Positions 17,949 through 27,658 of a DNA stretch of 64,000 nucleotides are shown here, in pieces. The position numbers and the translations under genes are program-made. Origin of the DNA: Hyphomicrobiales bacterium (lineage in GTDB: Bacteria > Pseudomonadota > Alphaproteobacteria > Rhizobiales > Rhizobiaceae); assembly GCA_900468625.1 (NCBI GenBank), contig UBUL01000020.1, forward strand, positions 80,167-144,166. Direction: 5' to 3'. The notes beneath the pieces are model-generated. The model saw nothing but the letters and a program-made list of their open reading frames with translations. It was not told the DNA's origin and did not search any database. Position 1 is the stretch's first letter. The number at the start of each line of letters is the position of its first letter.

Positions 17949-18665
17949 TCAGGCCGCCTGCGGCGGCCTCACGGCTTCGGCGAGCTCGGCCATGGATTTG
18001 AAGTGGAAGTCCGGCGTGGTGAATTCCGCCGGTTCGATCGTGCCGCCATAGCCGGCCTGCGGATGACGGCGCTCAATCCAGCAGTTCGTCATCCCCAATC
18101 GGCGTGATACGCCGATGTCGTGGTACTGGCTTTGCGCGACGTGAAGAATATCGTCCTTGCCGGCATTTTCGCCGGCCACGAAATCGAAAACCCTGTGAAA
18201 GAAGGCAGGGTCCGGCTTTTCGGTGCCGGTGTCGTCGGCGGTGAAGGCAGCATGGAAGGGATGTCCCAGCTCCGCCGAAAAATGTTCGAAGGCCCAGCGA
18301 CGGGCGTTCGTCATGGCGATAAGCCGATATTGGCGCGCAAGCTGCGCCAGGGTTTCGGCACTGTCGGGAAAGGCTTTCCATTGCCTGGCGGAATCGCGCA
18401 GGCGCCGACCGTGGGCCTCATCGGCCGGCAAACCGAGTTTCGGTGCGATGGCGAGATAGACGCGCACGAGGTCGTCGGGAAACAGATCCGCATCGTCGGC
18501 GTAGCGCGCGGCTCGATAGAGCGTCAGCGCCTCCTCGCCGTCGATCGTCCCCTTCGCTTCAGCCGCAATTTCGCTAAGGCAGGTTTTCAGGCCGCCTTCG
18601 AAGTCGATGAGCGTTCCGACGACATCGAAGCTCATATATTTGAATTCTGCCAATGACTTGGTCAT
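17949..18665 (-). CDS. HAD superfamily hydrolase, haloacid dehalogenase type II-like
   Basis: A 238-residue HAD hydrolase. The nucleophile Asp14 lies in FDVVGTL, motif II is MTNAR, and the later acidic motif falls in the VAQSQYHDIG region. Type II haloacid dehalogenase-like proteins hydrolyse C-halogen or phosphate bonds; here dehalogenation is not implied. A second HAD of the same class is at 21450-22118, so the locus has two. Start ATG at 18665 follows GGGG. It is probably co-transcribed with the importer genes downstream. Confidence 0.82.
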   Translation of the reverse strand: MTKSLAEFKYMSFDVVGTLIDFEGGLKTCLSEIAAEAKGTIDGEEALTLYRAARYADDADLFPDDLVRVYLAIAPKLGLPADEAHGRRLRDSARQWKAFPDSAETLAQLARQYRLIAMTNARRWAFEHFSAELGHPFHAAFTADDTGTEKPDPAFFHRVFDFVAGENAGKDDILHVAQSQYHDIGVSRRLGMTNCWIERRHPQAGYGGTIEPAEFTTPDFHFKSMAELAEAVRPPQAA

Positions 18666-18895
18666 GTCTTACCCCAGTCTGCTTGCTGGCGGCACCGGGC
18701 GGCCGCCTTGCGGAAGAATATGCTGTTCCCAGGTCCGTTTGTTCTCTGACGCTCCCGAATTTGCCGGGATGGACCTTCATTGAAGACAAGTTTGGCACTT
18801 CGACCGCGCCGTTTGCGCCGAATCGGACTAGCGATGCGGCACAAAATTCTGAAAAACGCCTGCTCGCGGTATATCGGTCCTGGCCATTGGCCGGT

Positions 18896-20272
18896 TCAGT
18901 CCTTGAGCGCCCGGCGGACGTCGGGATCTTCGAGCGTCTGATCAAGCGTCCTTTCCGTTCGTTCGATAATCGCGTCGATATCGGCGTCCGTACAGCAAAG
19001 CGGCGGGGCATACCCCAAAACTCCGTTGGCGAAGGCGCGGACCACCAGGCCGTTTTCCCAGGCCCGGTCGAAAATCCGGCGCGACGGCTGAGCCTCCACA
19101 GGCAGCGGCGTCTTTGCGGCCTTATTCACGACCAGCTCGATCGCAGCCAGCATGCCGCGACCGCGGACGTCGCCCACCAGGGGATGGTCCCTCAAGCTTT
19201 CGAGGCCGGCCATCAGCCTCGCGCCGGCCTTTCTGCCGTTCTCGAGCAGGCCGGCTTCGTAAAGCTTCAATACTTCCAAACCGACTGCCGCGCTGACGGG
19301 ATGGGCGGAATAGGTGTAGCCGTGTCCCACGGCGGAGTTTCCTGCTCCATCGGCAATGACCTGATAGACGTGATCCGCCATGAAGACGGCGCCCATCGGG
19401 ACATAGCCGGAGGTGAGCCCCTTCGCCGCGGTAATGAAATCGGGAACGATCTCGTCTTCGGAACAGGCAAAAAGCGGACCTGTCCGGCCGAAGCCGGTAA
19501 TCACTTCGTCGGCGACGAAAAGAATGTCGAGCTCCTTGCAGAGATCCCGCATGGCCTTCATCCATCCCTTCGGCGGGACGATCACGCCGCCCGAACCCTG
19601 AATCGGTTCGGCATAGAAGGCCGCGACACGGTTTGTTCCGATCGCCTCGACCTTCGCCCTGAGTGCCGCAAGCGAAGCCTGGATGATGGCGTTCGCATCC
19701 TGTCCAACGGGATTGCGATAAGGATAGGGCGACGGAATCTTGTGCTGCCAGTCGAGCGGAACGCCGAAGCCGGCGTGGAAATTGGGCAGGGCGGTCAGCC
19801 CGGCGCCGACCGTCGAAGAGCCGTGATAGCCCTGCTCGATCGAGATGAACTGGTCGCGCTGCGGTTCGCCGCGCGCAAACCAATAGTACCGGATGAAGCG
19901 GACGGTACTGTCGATGGCATCCGAGCCGCCTAGCGTGAAATAGATGTGGTCGAGGTCGCCGGGGGCACGTTCGGCGAGCTCGGCGGCAAGGCGGACGGCC
20001 GATTCGCAGCCAAGGCCGAAATAGGCCGTCGCATAGGGAAGCTCGCGCATCTGGCGGGCCGCCGCCTCCACGATCGTTTCGTGACCGTAGCCGGCGTTGA
20101 CGCACCAAAGTCCCGCGAAACCATCTATCAACTGCCGGCCCTGAGCATCGGTGATCGTCGCTCCCTTGGCGGATGAAAGCACCCGCACGCCTTGCTGCTC
20201 ATGGCCGCGATAGGAGGCGACCGGATGCACCAGATGGGCGCGGTCGAGCTCGATGAGGGAATTGCTGTACAT
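18896..20272 (-). CDS. Class III aminotransferase (PLP-dependent)
   Basis: A 458-residue fold-type I class III aminotransferase. The PLP lysine is K284 (AAKGLTSGY) and the pyridine-nitrogen Asp is D255 (VADEV). The sequence style (GFAGLWCVNAGYGH, YFTLGGSDAIDS) matches the putrescine/beta-alanine/taurine:pyruvate aminotransferase subgroup (SpuC-like), which act on omega-amino groups. I chose the ATG at 20272 (MYSNSLIEL); the frame is open to 20416 within the 3' end of the GNAT gene. It follows that gene by 13 bp. It should produce a semialdehyde for the aldehyde dehydrogenases nearby. Confidence 0.88.
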   Translation of the reverse strand: MYSNSLIELDRAHLVHPVASYRGHEQQGVRVLSSAKGATITDAQGRQLIDGFAGLWCVNAGYGHETIVEAAARQMRELPYATAYFGLGCESAVRLAAELAERAPGDLDHIYFTLGGSDAIDSTVRFIRYYWFARGEPQRDQFISIEQGYHGSSTVGAGLTALPNFHAGFGVPLDWQHKIPSPYPYRNPVGQDANAIIQASLAALRAKVEAIGTNRVAAFYAEPIQGSGGVIVPPKGWMKAMRDLCKELDILFVADEVITGFGRTGPLFACSEDEIVPDFITAAKGLTSGYVPMGAVFMADHVYQVIADGAGNSAVGHGYTYSAHPVSAAVGLEVLKLYEAGLLENGRKAGARLMAGLESLRDHPLVGDVRGRGMLAAIELVVNKAAKTPLPVEAQPSRRIFDRAWENGLVVRAFANGVLGYAPPLCCTDADIDAIIERTERTLDQTLEDPDVRRALKD

Positions 20273-20285
20273 GTTCTTCTCCGAA

Positions 20286-21125
20286 TCAGCCGAGTGCCTG
20301 GTTGGCGAGGGCGAAAGTGGTGACGGTCGAGGAGTTGCTGCGCTTGATAACGGGGTTCGCCATGGTGATGCCGCCACCGACATGGACAAGCGAATGGCGG
20401 GCGAGCCATGGCCCAAGACCGGTTTCCGCGCCGGTGTCGACGCGCAGGAACGCGCCGGTTTTCCGGCTCATGAAGTGGGACAGCAGCGATTTCGCATCTT
20501 CGATGTCCGGGGCGACGACCGGTCCCACGACCTCGCCTCGGCCGAAGGGACGAAGGCAGGCGAAGGCGGTGACTTTACCGTTGCGGCGGATGATTGCGAA
20601 TTCACCCAGATCCGCAAATCGCGCGACAAGAGCGGAGCGGTCAGCGCCGAAAGCTTCGCGGTCGAGGGCTTTAATGGCCGCGATATCGGCGTTGGTCGCT
20701 ACTTCGGTATTTCCCGGTTTTTCGGTTGGCGCGACAGGACCTTGGTGTTGAACGACGGCGCCGGTCTGGCGAAAGCCCAGCTTTTCATAGAGGGGCAGGC
20801 CATCGGCCGTCGCGATGAGACGCAGGGGGCGATTATCCGCGAGAGCCAAGACGGCCTCCATGAGACGGCGTCCCAGCCCGCGCCCGCGCATGCTTGCAGC
20901 GACGATCACCATGTTGATCGTGGAGCAGTCCGTTTCGTAAGGTGTCAGGAGCGTGGTGCCGACGACCTCGTCATCAGCGGCGATCGCAACGACACCTTTG
21001 CTGAGGTCCAGGGCGACTTTCCAATCCTCCGGGCGATGAGGCCAGCCGGCCTCCTGCGACAGGCGGACGGCAGCGTCCAAATGTTCGGGACCGAAAGGCC
21101 TGATTTCTATCTGTCGCTCCTGCAT
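20286..21125 (-). CDS. Double-domain GNAT N-acetyltransferase
   Basis: A 279-residue protein with an N-terminal GNAT domain (acetyl-CoA loop RGRGLGRRLM) and a C-terminal half resembling an Acetyltransf_18-type domain, with FGRGEVVGPVVA. A paralog with the same layout lies at 30294-31250; both share the WPHR-x2-DW motif near the N-terminus and a FALA-x-Q-x2-G ending. The ATG at 21125 follows AGGAG by five bases; the longer frame to 21314 is not supported. It may acetylate an amine intermediate of the surrounding pathway, which would pair with the ArgE-like deacetylase; that is inference. Confidence 0.82.
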   Translation of the reverse strand: MQERQIEIRPFGPEHLDAAVRLSQEAGWPHRPEDWKVALDLSKGVVAIAADDEVVGTTLLTPYETDCSTINMVIVAASMRGRGLGRRLMEAVLALADNRPLRLIATADGLPLYEKLGFRQTGAVVQHQGPVAPTEKPGNTEVATNADIAAIKALDREAFGADRSALVARFADLGEFAIIRRNGKVTAFACLRPFGRGEVVGPVVAPDIEDAKSLLSHFMSRKTGAFLRVDTGAETGLGPWLARHSLVHVGGGITMANPVIKRSNSSTVTTFALANQALG

Positions 21126-21449
21126 GGCGCTCCTCGCATTTCTTTTGTCCAAGTGTCGGAGCGTCGGCGCCGGAAGATTCTCTGAAGGCGATGTCCTTGA
21201 CGGTATCTTTCGCCGTAGCTGCTTACCCTTGCCGCATGTTATGCCGTCACCTCGCCGACGGCGGTCGCGAAAGTCGGAGCGAAAGGCGTCTTTGCCGGTC
21301 GTCTCTGCAAGCAAATGCCAAACGGACGCCGCTATACGAAACTTTCTGCTCCGAACCGCGCAAAATCAGTGGGCTCACGCGCCGAAAGCAATCCTATTAT
21401 CGTGTTCTCCACCAATCGCCTCGAGAGGCAGCACGTAAGGACGAAGCGC
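21126..21449. other. Divergent intergenic region (GNAT gene / HAD gene)
   Basis: This 324-bp stretch separates the leftward GNAT-aminotransferase genes from the rightward HAD-oxidase genes and should hold both promoters. Frames here are short and arginine-rich, with no family resemblance. I find no convincing palindrome or long hairpin. No RNA gene is recognisable. Confidence 0.4.
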
Positions 21450-22118
21450 ATGGCCACCTTCCGCCCGAAATATATTACCTTCGATTGCTACGGCACGCTG
21501 ACCAATTTCCAGATGGCGGAAGCTGCCCGTGACCTTTATGGCGATCGTCTCGATGAACAGGCCATGCTGCAGTTCCTCAAGAATTTCGCTGCCTACCGGC
21601 TCGACGAGATCATGGGGGACTGGAAGCCTTATGCGGAAGTCGTGCATAATTCGCTCGAGCGGACCTGTAAGCGCAACGCTGTCGCCTTCAAGGAGGAAGA
21701 CGCCAGGATGGTTTACGAGCGCGTCCCCACCTGGGGGCCGCATGCCGACGTTCCGGTGGGCCTTGCCAAGGTGGCGAAGGAAATTCCGCTCGTCATCCTG
21801 TCGAACGCGATGAATAGCCAGATCATGTCAAATGTCGCAAAGCTCGGCGCGCCCTTCCATGCCGTCTACACGGCAGAGCAGGCCAATGCCTATAAGCCTC
21901 GCTTCCAGGCCTTCGAATATATGTTCGACATGCTGGGCTGCGGCCCGGAGGACATCCTGCACTGCTCGTCTTCCTTCCGCTATGACCTCATGTCGGCTCA
22001 TGACCTCGGCATCAAGAACAAGGTCTGGGTCAATCGTGGCCACGAACCCGCCAATCCCTATTACGGCTATGTCGAGATCGCCGACATTTCCGGTCTGCCC
22101 GGCGTCGTGGGGCTCTGA
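21450..22118 (+). CDS. HAD superfamily hydrolase, haloacid dehalogenase type II-like
   Basis: A 222-residue HAD hydrolase with nucleophile Asp12 in FDCYGTLTNF, motif II ILSNA and the late motif CSSSFRYDLMSAHDLG. The ATG at 21450 (MATFRPKYITF) is preceded by AAGGA; the frame extends to 21315 without family-like sequence. It is followed after 14 bp by the PuuB-like oxidase, so they form a two-gene operon divergent from the aminotransferase genes. It is the second HAD of this type in the locus. The substrate is unknown. Confidence 0.85.
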   Translation: MATFRPKYITFDCYGTLTNFQMAEAARDLYGDRLDEQAMLQFLKNFAAYRLDEIMGDWKPYAEVVHNSLERTCKRNAVAFKEEDARMVYERVPTWGPHADVPVGLAKVAKEIPLVILSNAMNSQIMSNVAKLGAPFHAVYTAEQANAYKPRFQAFEYMFDMLGCGPEDILHCSSSFRYDLMSAHDLGIKNKVWVNRGHEPANPYYGYVEIADISGLPGVVGL

Positions 22119-22132
22119 GAAAGGGCAGCCAG

Positions 22133-23407
22133 ATGAAATATTCCTCCTATTGGCACGATACGGCGCCACGCTTTGAGGGCGCGGCTGCCGGCCCGATCGA
22201 AGGCCACTATGACGTCGTCGTCGTGGGTGGCGGCTTCACCGGGCTTGGCGCTGCCCGCCAGCTCGCTATCGCTGGCGCGAAGGTCCTGGTTCTGGAGGCC
22301 GAGACCGTCGGCTTCGGTGCGTCCGGGCGCAATGGCGGCCATCTGAACAATGGCCTGGCGCATAGTTACATTGCGGCAAAGGCGGAGTTGGGCAAGGAGC
22401 GGGCCATCGCGCTCTATCATGCGCTGGACGCTTCGATCGACACGCTCGCAACTATCATCGCGGAAGAAGGGATCGACTGCAATTTCCGTCGCGCAGGCAA
22501 GCTGAAGCTTGCCTCCAAACCGCAGCATTTCGAGGGCCTGGCCAGGAATTTCGAGGCGGTGCATGCCGAAGTCGATCCCGATACCGCGCTGCTGTCCGCC
22601 ACCGATCTCAAGGATGAGATCGGTTCGCCGTTTCATGGCGCGATGCTCTCGAAGAAGAGCGCCATGATGCATATGGGCCGCTATGTCGTCGGTTTGGCCG
22701 AGGCGGCAAGGAGACGCGGCGCGGTCATCGTGGAAGGCGCCGCCGTGACGGAACGCGGCCAGGCCGGCGGCAGGCACGTGCTGAAGACCAGCAAAGGCAC
22801 CGTTACGGCAGATCAGGTCATGATCGCGACCGGCGCTTATACGACAGCCAATTTCAGTTACTTCCGCCGCCGGATCATGGCGGTCGGCAGTTTCATCGTC
22901 GCGACCCGGCCGTTGACGGACGGAGAAGTTGCCTCGGCAATGCCCGGCAACCGCACTTGCGTGAACACGATGAACATCGGCAACTACTGGCGCCTGTCAC
23001 CCGACAACCGGCTGATCTTCGGAGGGCGCGCCCGCTTCTCCGCGACGTCGGACCAGCGCTCCGACGCCAGGAGCGGCGCGATCCTTCGCGAAAGCCTCGC
23101 CCGCATATTTCCCCAGCTCGCCGGGGTCGAGATCGATTACTGCTGGGGTGGTCTCGTCGATATTACCAAGGATCGCTATCCGCGTGCCGGGTATCATGAC
23201 GGCATCTGGTATGCCATGGGCTATTCCGGTCACGGCGCGCAGCTTTCCACGCATCTCGGCATGATGATTGCCGATGCGATCCTGGGAAGGCCCGATCGCA
23301 ATCCGCTCAAGGGGCTCGATTGGCCGGCCGTTCCCGGCCATTTCGGCAAGCCGTGGTTCCTGCCCTTGGTCGGCCTGTATTACAAGACGCTCGACAGATT
23401 TCAGTGA
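22133..23407 (+). CDS. FAD-dependent oxidoreductase, PuuB/OrdL-like (gamma-glutamylputrescine oxidase type)
   Basis: A 424-residue DAO-family flavoprotein. It opens with YSSYWHDTAP, a hallmark of the PuuB/OrdL group, followed by the FAD motif VGGGFTGLGAA at about 31-41 and the ASGRNGGHLNNG loop. C-terminal FAD contacts are in GYSGHGAQLSTHLG. These enzymes oxidise a terminal amine of a gamma-glutamylated or free amine to an aldehyde with release of ammonia. The ATG at 22133 has GAAAGG upstream. The product aldehyde could feed the dehydrogenase encoded next at 23498. Confidence 0.85.
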   Translation: MKYSSYWHDTAPRFEGAAAGPIEGHYDVVVVGGGFTGLGAARQLAIAGAKVLVLEAETVGFGASGRNGGHLNNGLAHSYIAAKAELGKERAIALYHALDASIDTLATIIAEEGIDCNFRRAGKLKLASKPQHFEGLARNFEAVHAEVDPDTALLSATDLKDEIGSPFHGAMLSKKSAMMHMGRYVVGLAEAARRRGAVIVEGAAVTERGQAGGRHVLKTSKGTVTADQVMIATGAYTTANFSYFRRRIMAVGSFIVATRPLTDGEVASAMPGNRTCVNTMNIGNYWRLSPDNRLIFGGRARFSATSDQRSDARSGAILRESLARIFPQLAGVEIDYCWGGLVDITKDRYPRAGYHDGIWYAMGYSGHGAQLSTHLGMMIADAILGRPDRNPLKGLDWPAVPGHFGKPWFLPLVGLYYKTLDRFQ

Positions 23408-23497
23408 TATCGGCCGACGGCGGGCTTTGACGACATTATCAACGCAAAATGATAGGGATCGCGTTTGCGACCCCTTTTCAGTCTGAGACGCGACAAC

Positions 23498-24955
23498 TCA
23501 GTTGAGGCCGCCGATATGGAAGGCCTTTGTTTCCAGATACTCCTCTATGCCGAGCTGCGAGCCTTCGCGCCCGAGGCCCGATTGCTTGACGCCGCCGAAC
23601 GGTGCAACCTCCGTAGAGATCAAACCGGTATTGAGGCCAACCATGCCGAATTCGAGCGCCTCGCCCACTCTCCATGCGCGCTTCAGGCTCTCGGTGTAGA
23701 AATAGGCCGCGAGCCCGTATGGCGTGCCATTGGCAATAGCGATCGCCTCTTCTTCCGTCTCGAAGCGGAAGAGCGGCGCGACCGGTCCGAAGGTCTCCTC
23801 GGCGGCGAGTTGCATGCCGGTGGTGGCCCCGGTCAGGACGATCGGCGCCGTATATTGCGGGCCGGCCGGCAGGTCCCGCCTGGCTGTGACGATCGTTGCG
23901 CCCTTTGAAAGCGCATCGCCGACATGGCGGTTGATCTTGGCGATCGCCGCTTCGTTGATCATCGGACCGATCGCAACGCCTGCTTCGGTGCCCGGACCGA
24001 CCTTCATGGCGTCGACGCGGGCGGCTAGCTTCTTGGCGAAAGCATCGTAGACGCCGGCCTGGACCAGGATGCGGTTGGCGCAGACGCAGGTCTGACCGCC
24101 GTTGCGGAACTTGGAGACGATCGCTCCCTCCACGGCAAGGTCGAGATCCGCGTCGTCAAAGACGATGAAGGGAGCATTGCCGCCGAGCTCCAGGGAAAGC
24201 CGCTTGATGCTGCTGGCTGCTCCGCGCATCAGCAGCGAGCCGACGGGTGTAGAGCCGGTGAAGGAAATCTTGCGCACGGTCGGGTTGGCAAGAATCTCGG
24301 CGCCGATCTCGGATGGCATGCCGGTGACGATATTGATGACCCCGGCTGGTATCCCCGCCATTTCTGCAAGCACGCCGAGCGCCAGGGCCGAGTAGGGGGT
24401 GAATTCGGAGGGCTTCACCACGACCGTGCAGCCGGCCGCAAGCGCCGGCGCAAGCTTGCGCGTGATCATCGCATTCGGGAAATTCCAGGGTGTGATGATG
24501 CCGCAAACGCCGACAGGCTCCTTGAGCACAACGATGCGGCGGTCTGGTGTCGGCGAGGGAATGGTCTGGCCGCCGATGCGGCGGGCTTCTTCGGCGAACC
24601 ATTTGACGAAGGAGGCGCCATAGCGGATTTCGCCACGGGCTTCATCAAGCGGCTTGCCCTGTTCGACCGTCAGGATCAGCGCGAGATCATCGATATGCTC
24701 GAGCATCAGATCATGCCAGGCTTCGAGCCGCGCCGCGCGCTCTGCATGGGTGCGCTTCTTCCAGGGGCCATAGGCTGCCTCGGCGGCTTCGATTGCCGCG
24801 CGGGTCTCATCGCCGCCCATGTCCGGCACGGTTCCGATGACGGCCTGCGTGGCCGGATCGACAACGGCAACCGTCTTGCCCGAACGGGCGGAAAGCCAGT
24901 CGCCACCGATCAGTGCCTGCTCACGGAACAGGGATGACAATTTCAGATTTTGCAT
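23498..24955 (-). CDS. gabD: NAD(P)-dependent succinate-semialdehyde dehydrogenase-like aldehyde dehydrogenase
   Basis: A 485-residue aldehyde dehydrogenase with general base E256 (LELGGNAP), catalytic C290 (GGQTCVCANR) and cofactor-binding FTGSTPVG. The C-terminal LFRFETEEEAI and ETKAF segments match GabD/DavD-type succinate- or glutarate-semialdehyde dehydrogenases. It would oxidise the semialdehyde made by the aminotransferase or PuuB-like oxidase. It converges with the oxidase gene and is last in a minus-strand run of catabolic genes (30114 to 23498). The symbol reflects family, not proven substrate. Confidence 0.82.
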   Translation of the reverse strand: MQNLKLSSLFREQALIGGDWLSARSGKTVAVVDPATQAVIGTVPDMGGDETRAAIEAAEAAYGPWKKRTHAERAARLEAWHDLMLEHIDDLALILTVEQGKPLDEARGEIRYGASFVKWFAEEARRIGGQTIPSPTPDRRIVVLKEPVGVCGIITPWNFPNAMITRKLAPALAAGCTVVVKPSEFTPYSALALGVLAEMAGIPAGVINIVTGMPSEIGAEILANPTVRKISFTGSTPVGSLLMRGAASSIKRLSLELGGNAPFIVFDDADLDLAVEGAIVSKFRNGGQTCVCANRILVQAGVYDAFAKKLAARVDAMKVGPGTEAGVAIGPMINEAAIAKINRHVGDALSKGATIVTARRDLPAGPQYTAPIVLTGATTGMQLAAEETFGPVAPLFRFETEEEAIAIANGTPYGLAAYFYTESLKRAWRVGEALEFGMVGLNTGLISTEVAPFGGVKQSGLGREGSQLGIEEYLETKAFHIGGLN

Positions 24956-24976
24956 GTTCGGATCCTCGATGAGACT

Positions 24977-26017
24977 TCAGATTGCTGCGAGCAACGCGGC
25001 CGTGATCGCGTCGGTCCGGTCTTTGCCCGGGACCGTGCCGATGCCGCTTGCGGTTGTCGCCTCGATCGCCGCCATGACGGCATTTGCCGCGGCCCGCTCG
25101 CCCAGATGCTCGAGCATCATGGCGCCGGACCACACAGTTGCGATCGGGTTGGCGATGCCGAGATGGGCAATATCGGGCGCTGACCCATGCACGGGTTCGA
25201 ACATCGAGGGAGCGCTCCGCTCCGGGTTGATATTGGCCGATGCCGCGAAACCGAGACCGCCCTGGATCGCTGCGCCGAGATCCGTGAGGATGTCGCCGAA
25301 GAGGTTGGATGCGACGACCACGTCAAGGCTTTCCGGCGCCATCACCATGCGGGCCGCCATGGCATCGATGTGATAGCTCGTGACCTCGACATCCGGATAA
25401 TCCTGCGCGAGCTGCCGGGTAATTTCGTCCCAGAAGACCATCGAATGCTTCTGGGCATTGGATTTCGTCACCGAAGCGAGCTTGCCGCGCCGGGTCCTTG
25501 CCTGCTCGAAGGCGAAACGCAGGATGCGTTCGACACCCTTGCGAGTGAAGATCGACGTCTCGACCGCGACTTCGTCTGATGTGCCCTGATGAATGCGGCC
25601 GCCGGCGCCGGAATATTCGCCCTCGGTATTTTCGCGAATGCAGAGAATGTCGAAGGCGGTAGCCTTGAGCGGCCCCTGGACACCTGGCAGCAGGCGGTGC
25701 GGGCGAATGTTGGCATATTGCACGAAGTTCTTGCGGATCGGCAGCAGCAGTCCGTGCAGAGACACCGAATCCGGCACCTCGACCGGCCAGCCGACGGCTC
25801 CGAGCAGGATGGCATCGAAACCGCGCAGCGCCTCGATGCCATCGGCGGGCATCATGGTGCCGGTTTCCTTGTAGAAGGCGCAGGACCAGGGAAATTCAGT
25901 GCCGTCGAGCGTGAAGCTGCCGGCGCCTGCCGCCTTTTGCAGAACCGACCAAGCGGCGGCGGTCATGTCGCGACCGATGCCGTCACCCGGGATCAATGCG
26001 ATCTTGTAGGTTTTCAT
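24977..26017 (-). CDS. Isocitrate/isopropylmalate-family dehydrogenase (tartrate/D-malate dehydrogenase-like)
   Basis: A 346-residue beta-decarboxylating dehydrogenase. Signatures are IPGDGIGRDM near the N-terminus, the substrate loop IRENTEGEYSGAGG, and the NAD-binding GSAPDIAHLGIANP. The group includes tartrate dehydrogenase and D-malate dehydrogenase; LeuB is less likely because of the loop sequence. It oxidises a 2-hydroxy acid with a vicinal carboxylate, with decarboxylation. I chose the ATG at 26017 because GAGGA lies eight bases upstream. It lies 11 bp behind an aldehyde dehydrogenase gene and 21 bp ahead of another. Confidence 0.85.
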   Translation of the reverse strand: MKTYKIALIPGDGIGRDMTAAAWSVLQKAAGAGSFTLDGTEFPWSCAFYKETGTMMPADGIEALRGFDAILLGAVGWPVEVPDSVSLHGLLLPIRKNFVQYANIRPHRLLPGVQGPLKATAFDILCIRENTEGEYSGAGGRIHQGTSDEVAVETSIFTRKGVERILRFAFEQARTRRGKLASVTKSNAQKHSMVFWDEITRQLAQDYPDVEVTSYHIDAMAARMVMAPESLDVVVASNLFGDILTDLGAAIQGGLGFAASANINPERSAPSMFEPVHGSAPDIAHLGIANPIATVWSGAMMLEHLGERAAANAVMAAIEATTASGIGTVPGKDRTDAITAALLAAI

Positions 26018-26028
26018 GTTCAGTGTCC

Positions 26029-27492
26029 TCAAAGACTGATCAAAACGCTCTTGCTCTTGCGATTGGCCTGGAATGCCTCCCGGCCGAGATCCTTGCCGAT
26101 ACCGGACTGCTTGTAGCCACCGGTCGGCAGGATGTGGTCGCGTGAGCGGCTATAGCGGTTGACCCAGATGGTGCCGGCTTGCAGACGGAGGGTCAGCCGG
26201 ATGGCGCGCGAGAGGTCGCGGGTGAAGAGGCCTGCGGCGAGCCCGTAGCTCGGATGGTCGGCAAGCTGCAGGGCTTCCTCTTCGTCGTCGAATGTCTGGA
26301 GCGTCAGCACCGGGCCGAAGATCTCCTCGATGATGGCCGGAGAATTCAGATCGACCCCGGCTATCAGTGTCGGAGCGTAGAAATAGCCCGGTGCGTCCAT
26401 GCGCGTGCCGCCTGCAAGGCATTCTCCGCCGGCTTCGACAGTGGCGGAGACGATCGCATCGATACGCTGTCTCTGCTTTTCCGAAATGATGGGGGAGTAG
26501 CGGCTTGCGGCATTCCAGGTGGGACCGGGGACAACGCCCTTCATCCGGTTCCGGATGGCCTCGATCAGTTCGGCCGCTATCCTTTTCTCGACGATCAGCC
26601 GCGATCCGGCCACGCAGGCCTGGCCGGCATTGCCGATGATGCTGGCCGCGACGGCCGCGGCGGCCTTGTCGAGGTCCGCATCGGCAAAGACGATCTGGGG
26701 GCTCTTGCCGCCAAGCTCAAGCGTCATCGGCTTGACGCCTGTGCGGGCGATGTTCTCCATGATGGCCGATCCAGCTCGGGTCGAGCCGGTAAAGCTGATC
26801 TTGGCGATATCGGGATGGCCAGTCATCGCTTGGCCGGTCGTTGCGCCATCACCCAGCACCACATTGATCAGACCGGCCGGAAGGCCGGCACGCACGGCGA
26901 GCTGAGCCAAATAGATGGATGAAAACGGCGTCATTTCGGACGGCTTCAGGACAACGGCGTTTCCGGCGGCCAGCGCCGGTGCGAGTTTCCAGGCGGCCAT
27001 GTTGACCGGAAAATTCCAGGGCGTGATAGCGCCCACCACCCCATAGGGCTCGGTCATGATCATGCCGAGATTGCCGTCGTCGGTCGGCACGAGATCGCTG
27101 CCTTCCTTGTCTGCGAATTCGGCAAAGAAGCGGATCTGCTCTGCCGAAATCGCGATGTCGCCCTCGACAAGCTGGCCTACGGGCCGCGTCGAAGCGACAG
27201 CCTCGAGCCTGGCCAGCGTTTCGGCCTCCTCTTCGATGAGATCGGCCCAGCGATGAAGCACGTTCAGGCGCTCACGCGGGCGCACGCCACCCCAGTTGCT
27301 TTCCTTCAACGCGGCCTTGGCCGTCTGTACAGCCTGATCGACAACGGAGGCGTCCGCGACCGGGCATTCGGCATAGGCCTTGCCATCGGAGGGACGGTGC
27401 ATCGGAATGACCCCGTCCGCAGCACGGAAGTTGCCGCCGATAAAATGTCCGACGGGAAGTGAAAGACTGTCGGGATCGAAGCTCAGGTCCAT
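26029..27492 (-). CDS. Aldehyde dehydrogenase family protein
   Basis: A 487-residue NAD(P)-dependent aldehyde dehydrogenase with E259 (LELGGKSP), C293 (GNAGQACVAGSR) and FTGSTRAG cofactor motif. It resembles the betaine/gamma-aminobutyraldehyde (PuuC-like) branch rather than GabD. The ATG at 27492 (MDLSFDPD) follows GGAGG; the frame continues six codons upstream. It is placed directly before the tartrate-type dehydrogenase in the same operon. A second aldehyde dehydrogenase in one locus suggests two successive aldehyde steps or a broad amine substrate range. Confidence 0.86.
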   Translation of the reverse strand: MDLSFDPDSLSLPVGHFIGGNFRAADGVIPMHRPSDGKAYAECPVADASVVDQAVQTAKAALKESNWGGVRPRERLNVLHRWADLIEEEAETLARLEAVASTRPVGQLVEGDIAISAEQIRFFAEFADKEGSDLVPTDDGNLGMIMTEPYGVVGAITPWNFPVNMAAWKLAPALAAGNAVVLKPSEMTPFSSIYLAQLAVRAGLPAGLINVVLGDGATTGQAMTGHPDIAKISFTGSTRAGSAIMENIARTGVKPMTLELGGKSPQIVFADADLDKAAAAVAASIIGNAGQACVAGSRLIVEKRIAAELIEAIRNRMKGVVPGPTWNAASRYSPIISEKQRQRIDAIVSATVEAGGECLAGGTRMDAPGYFYAPTLIAGVDLNSPAIIEEIFGPVLTLQTFDDEEEALQLADHPSYGLAAGLFTRDLSRAIRLTLRLQAGTIWVNRYSRSRDHILPTGGYKQSGIGKDLGREAFQANRKSKSVLISL

Positions 27493-27658
27493 AATGATAC
27501 CTCCGGTCAATTTACCGAGATGCTATAGGATCGGCGAAGTAGCTTGGTCCGATCGCATCGGCTGCCACGGCGGAAAAACCTGTTTTGGGGCGGTCCGGCA
27601 GCGTAATCTTTGGCCGGGCCGGATGCGGCGCCTGACGGCTGCGCCGAGGCGGGAAAGT

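Noticed and set aside
19122..20108. A 328-codon minus-strand frame
   Set aside because: It overlaps the aminotransferase in another frame; the aminotransferase has the PLP lysine and all family blocks.
17949..22118. Phosphonate (2-aminoethylphosphonate) pathway from aminotransferase plus HAD hydrolase
   Set aside because: The HAD proteins look like type II haloacid dehalogenases and not PhnX, and no phosphonate transporter or PhnA/PhnY homolog is present.
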